From Clostridium sp. CAG:411 (lineage in GTDB: Bacteria > Bacillota > Clostridia > Lachnospirales > Lachnospiraceae): 31,019 nucleotides of DNA. The DNA lies in NCBI GenBank assembly GCA_000437275.1, contig FR899734.1, positions 1 through 31,019 of the forward strand. Reading direction: 5' to 3'. Under the pieces are notes generated by a model. It was not told where the DNA came from. It saw only the letters and a program-made list of their open reading frames with translations, and did no database searches. How positions within the stretch are numbered: the first letter of the stretch is position 1; each line of letters begins with the position of its first letter. The position numbers were made by a program, and so were the translations under genes. This document shows, piece by piece, positions 1 to 7,561 of this stretch.

Positions 1-410
1 CCCGCCTCTTTTGTCTCTCCATTGGCAGTTACCTTATAGGTATAGTATGTATTTACAATATCTCCATCAATGGTAATACTCCAGACACCCTTATCGCCCT
101 TTGTCATATCTTTTTCTTCGATAACTGAACCGCCATTTCCTTTTTCATAGCGACATAGCACAACTTTAGTAGCTAATGGGCTCCATACCTTAAATGTAGT
201 CTTTTCCTTGGTATAGGTACAGCCAAGATCATCACCACTATACGCATTTTGCGCATCATAGTTACTGTCAAAACTTCGTTTGGCCTTGACCGTTCCTTCT
301 CCTTTTTCTGCCTTTACTGTTACTGACGGCATTACATAAATTGTAGAAGTTGTTAGCACCGCTGCCATAGCTACACTAAACAAACGTTTCTTTAATGAAT
401 ATCTTGCCAT
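1..410 (-). CDS. Secreted pullulanase-like protein, N-terminal part (3' end outside window)
   Basis: Only the first 136 codons are present; the reading frame is open to the window edge. Residues 1 to about 35 form a signal peptide (basic MARYSLKKR start, hydrophobic stretch, VKAE cleavage region). The following segment, with DLGCTYTKEKTTFKVWSP and NTYYTYKV, closely matches the N-terminal CBM48-type domain of the complete pullulanase at 624-3587, so this is probably a second type I pullulanase or a related GH13 enzyme. No catalytic region is visible, so the activity is inferred. The ATG follows AAAGGAG at good spacing. A promoter is seen at 476-504, and the terminator of the upstream pullulanase lies between the two genes, so this gene is probably transcribed on its own. 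Confidence 0.85.
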   Translation of the reverse strand, partial: MARYSLKKRLFSVAMAAVLTTSTIYVMPSVTVKAEKGEGTVKAKRSFDSNYDAQNAYSGDDLGCTYTKEKTTFKVWSPLATKVVLCRYEKGNGGSVIEEKDMTKGDKGVWSITIDGDIVNTYYTYKVTANGETKEA

Positions 411-475
411 AGTATTCTCCTTTCTTTTCAAACCTGCCCTTTTTCATGCTTTCACATAGCTTTTTCACTGTTATT

Positions 476-504
476 ATTTTACCTAATTTCCCAACTATTG
501 TAAA
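476..504 (-). promoter_or_regulatory. Promoter of the partial pullulanase gene
   Basis: On the minus strand TTTACA and TAAAAT are separated by 17 bases, a good vegetative sigma-factor promoter. It lies about 65 bases before the start codon. Three TGTAAW words on the plus strand (499-504, 512-517, 523-528) overlap and flank its -35 side. Confidence 0.65.
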
Positions 505-564
505 GACGTTTTGTAATTATTTTGTAAAAACTCAATAATATTTCTCCGCATTTTGTTCACATTT

Positions 565-612
565 AACAAATAAAGCGACCACTATTCACATTTTGCAAAT
601 AACAGTCGCTTT
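565..612 (-). terminator. Terminator of the pullulanase gene
   Basis: A 15-bp stem (572-586 with 598-612) starts 11 bases after the pullulanase stop. Three pairs are G-U in minus-strand RNA and would be A-C mismatches on the plus strand. A U-rich tail follows. Confidence 0.8.
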
Positions 613-623
613 CCTGTTTCTTA

Positions 624-3587
624 TTATTTTACTACTATTTTTATAGTCTTGGTTACGGTTGCTCCAAATTTATCTTTTACCGTAACTTTTACGTTATAAG
701 TTCCCTTTTGTGTTGCTTTCCAAATCCATTTTCCTGAACTGATTGTATTTGATTTCTTTACAATCTTTCCAGATGTTTTCACTACCTTAAAGCTATATTT
801 ATAAGCAGTTTTACCACCTGTTGCCTTTACGGTAAATGTAATGTTTTTACCTTTCTTAACTACCTTCTTATCTGCCTTCACACTTTTTACTGTCAATTTA
901 TCAAATACAGAAACTGTTTTCTCTGCACTGACCATATTTCCAGCAGTGTCTCGTACTCTTACCACAATTGTATAAGTGCCAGCCTTCGTAGCCTTCCATT
1001 CAAAATTATCTTTTTCGCTCCATGCAGATGATTTCACAAGTACATCACCCTTATAAACATAAAAACGATACTCACAAGCGTCCGTAGTAGATGCTGCCAT
1101 CTTCACTGACATTTTCACTGTACCACTTCCATTTTTTACGGTAGTAGGTGTTACTGTGAATTTTGAAATTTTTATTGCTGAAGGAGTTACAGGCGCTGGT
1201 GTGACCTCTGGTTCTTTCGTTGGTTCAGGAGAAACTATAGGCTCGTCTTTGTCCTCTTCTGTAATTGGTATAATTTTATCTTCACCTGTAAATTTCACAC
1301 TATCAAATGCTTTCTTAGGTACTGCTACAACTACAGATTTTCCAGGAACTGTAATAGCACTTCCTGAACTTGTTGCAATACCTGTTACAGATGCCTGTTT
1401 ACCATCAGAAACCAATACCCACTCTTGTGAACCGTCTGTAGCTGTAAGCTGTGCGGTCTTCGCTGTAGTAGTATTATTCATAAGTACAGCAACCTGATTC
1501 CATTCATTTGCTACATCATTTGATAAATAGTAACCAATCGAATTAACTGTAGATTGAATCTGATTATTCTCATTCTTTCCTTCTACTACTTCTGTAAACT
1601 CCGGAATGTTTGTAATATTGTTTCCATTTACCTTGTTAAAGAAACCAGAAGCTGTATTTTCCTCAACCACGTCGCCAGTTTCTGTTAAAATATTTCTAAA
1701 TCCGCTAAATGCCTTTCTAATTGCAATCATTCCCTGATAGTAATCTGTTAAGTTACCATAAGAAGAAATACGATTCCAATCTAATTTATTATCACTATCG
1801 CCTGCATTATAACTGTTCTCATTACCGTTCTTTGTTCTTGCGAACTCTTCACCTGCATGAAGGAAAGTTCCTCCATGTGAAGTCAATAAATAACCTGCGG
1901 TCATACGGCTCATATTTAACAATCTGTTATCTGTAGTGCTAAAGTCTTTTACACCCATACTCTGTACAAATTTATCCCAAACAGTCATATTATCATGACA
2001 GGAATCATAAGATAACACACGATTAGAAGTATCTGCCCAGTATGCTCTCCACATCCACCAATTGCTGGTGTTCTTACCTACAGAACCCATAATTCCACCA
2101 AATACACTGGTAGGGAATTTTTCATGATCTGTATATGTTCCATCTAATCCATAGTTTTGCTGTGCAAAACCAATCTGGCTTACCTTTTCGTTACCTGTTT
2201 CTCCTTTAATAGCATCACGAATCTGGTCATTGAAATATCCAATTCCTTCATCTAGATTTCTACAATATTCTTTATATGCACTGTCCTTACTGTAACCGCC
2301 ACCAGTCCAGCCTTCACCATATAAAACAATTGTATCATTTCCAAAATTATCATCCATATCCTTTCGGATGTTATTCATCGTTTTTGCATCATGAATACCC
2401 ATAAGGTCAAAACGGAAACCATCAATATTATATTCGCTTACCCAATATTTTAATGAGTCACGCATATATTTATCATACATAGCGGCTCCGGAACGTGTGG
2501 CATTTCCACAACCAGATTCATCATTATAAACTACATTTCCTGCAGAATCGGTAGTCAATTTGTAATAATAATCCGGCATCAATTTACTAAAGCAAGATGT
2601 CCCTGTTTCATAAGTATGATTATATACCACATCCATGATAACCTTAATTCCAGCATCATGTAATGCCTGAATCATCTGCTTCATTTCTTTAATACGAGTA
2701 TTACCATCATATGGGTTGCTAGAGTAAGAACCCTCTGGCACATTATAGTTGACCGGATTATATCCCCAGTTATAATTGCTATCACTTAATTCGTTTGTTG
2801 TCTTTGTCTCATCTATTCCGCCATAATCAAACATTGGAAGCAACTGTACATGTGTAACTCCCATCTTCTTTAAGTAATCAACACAACTGGAAACTTTTCC
2901 TTCTCCATTTACAGTTGTACTCTCCGTAAATGCTTTATATTTACCTCTGTTTTCTGCTGATACACCGGAACTTACATCAATGGAAAAATCACGAATATGT
3001 ACTTCCCAAACAACAATATCGGACAAATTAGTAGCGGTTCTCTTATAATTGGTATCCCAACCACTTGGATCCGTGCTGTCTAAGTCAACAACCATACCTC
3101 TCTCCCCATTTACTCCAGCCGCCTTTGCATATGGGTCTACTGTTTCGCCATAAGACATGCCATCGATCATTGCACGATAGGTATAATAGGTATTTTTCAA
3201 ATCACCTTCATAGGTATATTCCCAAACACCCTTATCTGTTTTCTTCATAGAAAAGTTTCCTAAATCTTTTGCACCTTCTTCTTTATCGCTTCCGGTTGCA
3301 TAAAGATTTAGTGTCATTTTATCTGCCTCTGGTGACCAAACTTTAAATACAGTCTTTTCCTTTGTATATGTGCATCCTAAATCATCACCTGTATACGCAT
3401 TCTCCTTATCATATGCAGCGTTATAATAATCTGTACTATCTACATACATTGCACTTTGTCCTGCTGCTAAAACAGTATCTACTGCAGACTTGTTCCAATT
3501 CCCCAACGGAACAGTTCCTACTGTACCCGCAACCATAGCAGAAGTCATTACAACACCCAATGCACGCTTTGCTACTCCATGTTTCAT
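624..3587 (-). CDS. pulA: Secreted type I pullulanase (GH13) with two C-terminal Ig-like domains
   Basis: Debranching enzyme that cleaves alpha-1,6 bonds in pullulan, amylopectin or glycogen outside the cell. Of 987 residues, 1 to about 42 are a signal peptide. A CBM48-type domain spans about 55-170. The GH13 barrel follows with the type I pullulanase signature YNWGYNP (272-278), region I DVVYNH (319-324), nucleophile D394 in GFRFDLMG, acid/base E425 in YGEGW, and the HDN motif with D532. A pullulanase-type C-terminal beta domain runs to about 765, then a Pro/Glu/Thr linker (780-803) and two Ig-like repeats (804-895 and 896-987). The catalytic residues are all present, so it should be active. 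No LPXTG or S-layer motif is seen; the Ig-like repeats may hold it at the surface. It has its own promoter and terminator. ATG start, with AAAGGAG 10 bases upstream. Confidence 0.95.
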   Translation of the reverse strand: MKHGVAKRALGVVMTSAMVAGTVGTVPLGNWNKSAVDTVLAAGQSAMYVDSTDYYNAAYDKENAYTGDDLGCTYTKEKTVFKVWSPEADKMTLNLYATGSDKEEGAKDLGNFSMKKTDKGVWEYTYEGDLKNTYYTYRAMIDGMSYGETVDPYAKAAGVNGERGMVVDLDSTDPSGWDTNYKRTATNLSDIVVWEVHIRDFSIDVSSGVSAENRGKYKAFTESTTVNGEGKVSSCVDYLKKMGVTHVQLLPMFDYGGIDETKTTNELSDSNYNWGYNPVNYNVPEGSYSSNPYDGNTRIKEMKQMIQALHDAGIKVIMDVVYNHTYETGTSCFSKLMPDYYYKLTTDSAGNVVYNDESGCGNATRSGAAMYDKYMRDSLKYWVSEYNIDGFRFDLMGIHDAKTMNNIRKDMDDNFGNDTIVLYGEGWTGGGYSKDSAYKEYCRNLDEGIGYFNDQIRDAIKGETGNEKVSQIGFAQQNYGLDGTYTDHEKFPTSVFGGIMGSVGKNTSNWWMWRAYWADTSNRVLSYDSCHDNMTVWDKFVQSMGVKDFSTTDNRLLNMSRMTAGYLLTSHGGTFLHAGEEFARTKNGNENSYNAGDSDNKLDWNRISSYGNLTDYYQGMIAIRKAFSGFRNILTETGDVVEENTASGFFNKVNGNNITNIPEFTEVVEGKNENNQIQSTVNSIGYYLSNDVANEWNQVAVLMNNTTTAKTAQLTATDGSQEWVLVSDGKQASVTGIATSSGSAITVPGKSVVVAVPKKAFDSVKFTGEDKIIPITEEDKDEPIVSPEPTKEPEVTPAPVTPSAIKISKFTVTPTTVKNGSGTVKMSVKMAASTTDACEYRFYVYKGDVLVKSSAWSEKDNFEWKATKAGTYTIVVRVRDTAGNMVSAEKTVSVFDKLTVKSVKADKKVVKKGKNITFTVKATGGKTAYKYSFKVVKTSGKIVKKSNTISSGKWIWKATQKGTYNVKVTVKDKFGATVTKTIKIVVK

Positions 3588-3701
3588 TTACTCCATTCTC
3601 CTTTCCTTTTCGTGAAGTTTTTTCATATTTTTTTGCAAAAAGCAGTATTTCTATCCAATTTCTGAACAATTCTCTACTTTTTGTTTAATCACACATTTCT
3701 C

Positions 3702-3730
3702 ATTGTATCGCATTTTTACTCTTATTTCAA
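3702..3730 (-). promoter_or_regulatory. Promoter of the pullulanase gene
   Basis: TTGAAA and TACAAT on the minus strand are exactly 17 bases apart. The predicted transcript has a leader of about 110 bases, in which no riboswitch-like fold was recognised. Confidence 0.7.
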
Positions 3731-3805
3731 CGAATTTGTACTGTTGACTCTTACAAAACTTTTCCACTTTTTTTATGCAATAATTCTTGAAAAAACTATT
3801 TTTTC

Positions 3806-3845
3806 CAAAAACAGAAATGGAGGCACTACAAATGTAGCACCTCCA
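3806..3845 (-). terminator. Terminator of the CBM26 protein gene
   Basis: A 12-bp stem (3818-3829 with 3834-3845, starting TGGAGGTG) and an ATTT loop are followed by TTTCTGTTTTT on the minus strand. Two pairs are G-U only in minus-strand RNA. Confidence 0.85.
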
Positions 3846-3871
3846 CAATGGATGGATATATGTTATCCCTT

Positions 3872-5437
3872 TTATTTAATTCTAAATTTAACGCGCTTAG
3901 ATACTGTTGTGTTCTTATCTTTTGCCTGAATAGTAATCACATAGGTTCCCTTTTTCTTTGGATTCCATGTAAATGTCTTTCCACGCTTATAAGAAGATTT
4001 GATTACTGTTTTACCTGACAATTTAATCGTATATTTGTATTTTACAGTACCAGATGCATTTTTTGCACCCATAACAAATTTAATCTTTGCATTTCTCTTT
4101 TGTGGTGACTTTTTATTTGCAGAAAGGCTTACGGTCAATCCTTTTACCTTAATAACTGCAATCTTTTTAACAACAGAATCATTATCTGTATCCTGTACCT
4201 TTGCATATAATGTATAAGTTCCACTTACCTTTGGCACCCATTTACAAGTATTTGCTTTCCCTAATTTCTGAATAGTAACATTTTTACTTGTTCCAGCCTT
4301 TTTATAGTAGAATACATAGCTATATGGTGCAGTTCCGCCTGATGCATTTGCAGTTAAAGTAATACTTGTTCCAGCCTTTACCGTGGAAGTTTTACTTGTA
4401 CTTGTCTTCAATGATAAGTCCTGACTTGAAGGCGAAGGTGTTACTTTTGAATCATCAATGGAAGGTGTTACTGCTGGTGTCACTGATGGTCCTCCACAAG
4501 TTGGTGTCTGTATTGGTGACGTAGTAGTAGGTGTCTGTGTTGGTATTGTTGTCGATGTCGCCGTTGGTGTAGGAGTTGTTTTTCCTGCATCTGGCGTAGT
4601 CGATGGCTTTACCGTTGGGGTTGGTGTTGTAGATGCTGGTGGTGTTACAACAGAACCATTTTCATCTGCCTTATAGGTTACCATCTGATGAATTGTTGTA
4701 TTTTCTTCATCATGTGCCTGCGCATAAATATTTACCACATACTCTTTTCCCTTTTCTGGAGTAAACTCAAAGGTATTCTTCTTTGATGCACTTGCATAGT
4801 AGCTGTCCCCTACTTTCTTTCCATCACAGGTAACATAAAATTTAATGTATACCTTTCCATCTCCGATTACAGAAGAAGCATCTACTGTAATCTGCTGTTC
4901 CTGCCCTGCCTTTAATGTAGTACCGTCTTCTGGCGTAATCTTATTAATCTTAAGTTTATCTTCTGTAGGTGTCTGTGTTGGTGTGACTGTCGGTGTGCTT
5001 GATACTGTCGGTGTGGCTGTTGCACCACCATTTGGATTTTCTGTAGACCATTTTCCATCTACATACCAATATTCTCCTGCTTTCTTATCTGTAACGTCAT
5101 CTGTCAATTTCTGTCCATTCGAATCACAAATAATAAAACCAATGCAAGAACTGTCAATGGCTTTATAACACCAGCCATCTCCCATTGTTGGATCAGAATC
5201 CATCGCTTGTCCAGGCCAAGCTCCAAATAACTCTTTTGAGCCTGCTGCCCATGCATAAATTTTCAATCCAGTACCTTTTGCATGGATAAGAATCTGATCC
5301 TCTGCATTATTTTGTGTAATCTCCTGCACATATTCAACTGTTTCCGCTTTCAATGCAGGCGTACTCGAACATACACTGGTAGCTGCAAGCATTAATGCTA
5401 ATGCACTACCCAATATTTTTTTGTTGTTTTTTCTCAA
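3872..5437 (-). CDS. Secreted non-catalytic starch-binding protein: CBM26-type module plus three Ig-like domains
   Basis: 521 residues with no catalytic domain. Residues 1-31 are a signal peptide. Residues 48-130 resemble starch-binding module family 26: aromatic positions in KIYAWAAG, the AWPG motif, and a GEYWYVDGKW ending. Thr/Pro-rich linkers (137-160 and 262-340) flank an Ig-like domain (about 161-256). Two further Ig-like repeats (341-432 and 433-521) match the C-terminal pair of the pullulanase and end in the same type of sequence. The likely role is holding starch granules near the secreted amylases. Known starch-adherence proteins of gut Firmicutes such as the Ruminococcus bromii Sas proteins are a functional precedent, but orthology is not claimed. 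The start is TTG, supported by AAGGAGGAG upstream; no in-frame ATG is better placed. It may be co-transcribed with the gene at 5555, since no terminator separates them. Confidence 0.85.
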   Translation of the reverse strand: MRKNNKKILGSALALMLAATSVCSSTPALKAETVEYVQEITQNNAEDQILIHAKGTGLKIYAWAAGSKELFGAWPGQAMDSDPTMGDGWCYKAIDSSCIGFIICDSNGQKLTDDVTDKKAGEYWYVDGKWSTENPNGGATATPTVSSTPTVTPTQTPTEDKLKINKITPEDGTTLKAGQEQQITVDASSVIGDGKVYIKFYVTCDGKKVGDSYYASASKKNTFEFTPEKGKEYVVNIYAQAHDEENTTIHQMVTYKADENGSVVTPPASTTPTPTVKPSTTPDAGKTTPTPTATSTTIPTQTPTTTSPIQTPTCGGPSVTPAVTPSIDDSKVTPSPSSQDLSLKTSTSKTSTVKAGTSITLTANASGGTAPYSYVFYYKKAGTSKNVTIQKLGKANTCKWVPKVSGTYTLYAKVQDTDNDSVVKKIAVIKVKGLTVSLSANKKSPQKRNAKIKFVMGAKNASGTVKYKYTIKLSGKTVIKSSYKRGKTFTWNPKKKGTYVITIQAKDKNTTVSKRVKFRIK

Positions 5438-5554
5438 CTTCTTCTCCTCCTTACGCTTTGCTTTCTTGATGATTTTCTTATTTCAACACAATTTAAAACT
5501 ACAAATTGCATGATTATCTTACTATGGCTGCATCCATTCATAGAAAAGTAATTC

Positions 5555-6223
5555 TTATTTTACCTTAAATTGAATAGTTTTACTTGTACTTGATTTGCTA
5601 TCCTTCACTGAAATAGTAGCCTTATAAGTTCCTTTCTTCTTCACTTTATAACTAGCTGTCATTTTAGAAGAATAACCCTTTACTAATACATTTTTTCCAT
5701 TTGGCATTTTCAGAACAATTTTTGATTTTACAGTTCCCGCAGCCGCAGTAGCATTTACAGTAAATTTGACTGTATCGTTGCTTTTAAAACTTACTTTATT
5801 CAGTTTTATATTGTTTAATGCCACCTTAGCACGAGTTGCCTGACATTCAATGGTGTCTGTTACCACATCATAGCCATCTGTAACACGTACCAAGAAATTA
5901 TATGTACCAACTTCATTTAGTGTATAGTTGATACTGTCTCTGTTAGTCTCCTCTGCAATTGTTTCATATTTGCCATTTGGTAACATTACTCCATAAGAAT
6001 ATGTATACTCACCTGCACCACCTGTACACTGTGCAGATAATGTAATTCTTGTTCCCTGCACATTACTGGTGCTTCCGTCAATACTAATATCCTTTAATAC
6101 TAAATTATCTGATGCTGCCATTACCTTTCCCATTTGTTCCGTACTTATTGGTAATGCAACCGTTGTTACCGCAATCCCCATCATCGCACAAGCCAGTGCT
6201 TTTTGCAACCTTCTATTAAACAC
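5555..6223 (-). CDS. Small secreted protein made of two Ig-like domains
   Basis: 222 residues: signal peptide (1 to about 37, ending MAASDN) and then two Ig-like repeats (about 40-130 and 131-222) of the same kind as those at the C-termini of the two neighbouring starch proteins. The second ends in SKTIQFKVK, compared with TKTIKIVVK and SKRVKFRIK in the neighbours. There is no enzymatic or carbohydrate-binding domain. It could be an adaptor, a surface-retention factor or a decoy copy of the shared module; nothing in the sequence decides. The start is GTG, preceded by a full GGAGGT ribosome site. A promoter lies at 6251-6279, giving a leader of only about 20 bases. Confidence 0.8.
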   Translation of the reverse strand: MFNRRLQKALACAMMGIAVTTVALPISTEQMGKVMAASDNLVLKDISIDGSTSNVQGTRITLSAQCTGGAGEYTYSYGVMLPNGKYETIAEETNRDSINYTLNEVGTYNFLVRVTDGYDVVTDTIECQATRAKVALNNIKLNKVSFKSNDTVKFTVNATAAAGTVKSKIVLKMPNGKNVLVKGYSSKMTASYKVKKKGTYKATISVKDSKSSTSKTIQFKVK

Positions 6224-6250
6224 AATTCTACCTCCTTTATTCTAAACAAT

Positions 6251-6279
6251 ATTTTATAATATATTTGTAACAAAATCAA
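6251..6279 (-). promoter_or_regulatory. Promoter of the two-domain Ig-like protein gene
   Basis: TTGATT and TAAAAT on the minus strand, with 17 bases between them. The spacer contains TGTTACAAA. Confidence 0.6.
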
Positions 6280-6421
6280 TATTCTTTTAACAAACCGTTG
6301 GCAGTTTTGACAATTTCTACAACTTAGAAAGAACTTTTTTAGCTGTATTGCATAACATTTTTTATGTAACGTTAGCGATTTCAATTTCTACTCAGTGAAC
6401 GAGGTTTCCTCTCACTCGCAT

Positions 6422-6468
6422 AAAAAAAGAAATGTAACAAAACAATCCTCTCATTTGCCACATTTCTT
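6422..6468 (-). terminator. Terminator of the DegV gene
   Basis: A 14-bp stem (6427-6440 with 6455-6468, arm AAGAAATGTGGCAA) and a 14-base loop are followed by seven Ts on the minus strand. Two pairs are G-U in minus-strand RNA only. Confidence 0.85.
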
Positions 6469-6489
6469 CTTTTTAGAAAATCATCAATA

Positions 6490-7350
6490 TTATTTTGCCT
6501 TTTTTGCCATTGCTACTGCCAAGGAACCTGGTCCAATATGACAGGAAATACTAAGAGATAACGGATTGATTCGAACCTTTACCTGAGGGTATCTTTTTTC
6601 AATTTCCTGTTTTAACTCCTCTGCTCCCTGTTCATTCTGTGTATGTGCCACATCTATATACAAATCATCAAGATTATTTTCAAAGCGTTCTGCAACATCT
6701 TTCTCCATTGCATCCAACATAATGTTTGTTCCCTGCTTGATTGTTCTTGCCTTTGCAAACGTATCCAGTTTTTCTCCTTGTATTTGAAGCACTGGTTTAA
6801 TACGAAGTATCGTTCCCAATGCAGCAACTGCTGGAGTAAGTCTTCCACCTTTTCGCAAATACTTTAAGGTGTCTACCATAATATAAATACTGGCTTCTAG
6901 TTTTGTTTGCATCAGTTTTTCGCAAATTTCACTACTGCTTCGTCCCTCTTTTACCATACGACAGGCATCTTCCACAGATCTTCTCTGCGTAACGGAAATG
7001 CGCTGATTGTCCACAACTTTCACTCTACCATCATAATCCTGAGCCAACATTGTAGCAGTCGAACAACTTCCACTTAATCCACTGGACATAGGAATATAGA
7101 TAAGTTCTTCATATTCTTCTAAAATTTCATCCCACTGTTTCGTCAAGTTTTCTATGGATGGCTGTGATGTAGATACCGTTGCGTTTTGTGTCAGCTTTTC
7201 ATAAAACTCTTCCTGATTTAAGGTAATATCTTCAAAATACTCCTCATCATTAATTAAAAATGGCATTGGAACTACAAAAATCCCCTGTTCCTTACCCTCT
7301 TTCTGCGTTATGCCACTATTACTGTCTGTCATAATTGCAATTTTACCCAT
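6490..7350 (-). CDS. DegV family fatty-acid-binding protein
   Basis: 286 residues, the usual DegV length. DegV proteins bind a fatty acid between two alpha/beta domains; in some Firmicutes they deliver exogenous fatty acids to the FakA kinase. Family features visible are the N-terminal MTDSNSGI, TSQPS (61-65), SSGLSGS (89-95) and the late HIGPGSLAV. It is cytoplasmic, with no signal peptide. No fakA-type DAK gene is next to it, so a role as FakB is inferred from the family only. ATG start with AGGAGA upstream; a weak TATAAA-type -10 lies near 7410. It is a single gene with its own terminator. Confidence 0.92.
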   Translation of the reverse strand: MGKIAIMTDSNSGITQKEGKEQGIFVVPMPFLINDEEYFEDITLNQEEFYEKLTQNATVSTSQPSIENLTKQWDEILEEYEELIYIPMSSGLSGSCSTATMLAQDYDGRVKVVDNQRISVTQRRSVEDACRMVKEGRSSSEICEKLMQTKLEASIYIMVDTLKYLRKGGRLTPAVAALGTILRIKPVLQIQGEKLDTFAKARTIKQGTNIMLDAMEKDVAERFENNLDDLYIDVAHTQNEQGAEELKQEIEKRYPQVKVRINPLSLSISCHIGPGSLAVAMAKKAK

Positions 7351-7437
7351 AGCACTTCTCCTGCTCTTTCTATTTGTTGTATCCCTTTTTGGTTACATTT
7401 TCGTTTACTATTTTATATGGTTTTTAAAACTATTATC

Positions 7438-7495
7438 TAAAAAATAGCAAAAGAAGCTTACAACCATCTATTTCGTTGCAAACTTCTTTTACTAT
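7438..7495 (-). terminator. Terminator of the htrA gene
   Basis: A 20-bp stem (7444-7463 with 7476-7495) and a 12-base loop, followed by TTTTTTAG on the minus strand. Three positions pair as G-U only in minus-strand RNA. Confidence 0.88.
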
Positions 7496-7561
7496 TTTAT
7501 ATGATAGCATATTATCTGTCAAGCAATATTCAATTATTAAGCAATCGTTCCAACACAGCTT

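Noticed and set aside
555..602. Near-direct repeat TTCACATTT..AATAA around a terminator
   Set aside because: Short, AT-rich and overlapping the hairpin arms; likely chance.
4430..4680. Repetitive GGTGT-rich stretch as a possible satellite or CRISPR-like array
   Set aside because: It is the Thr/Pro-rich linker of the CBM26 protein read on the opposite strand; units are irregular and in frame.
5522..5543. CTATG/CATAG hairpin between the CBM26 gene and the small Ig-like gene, as a terminator
   Set aside because: Only five base pairs and no U-tract.
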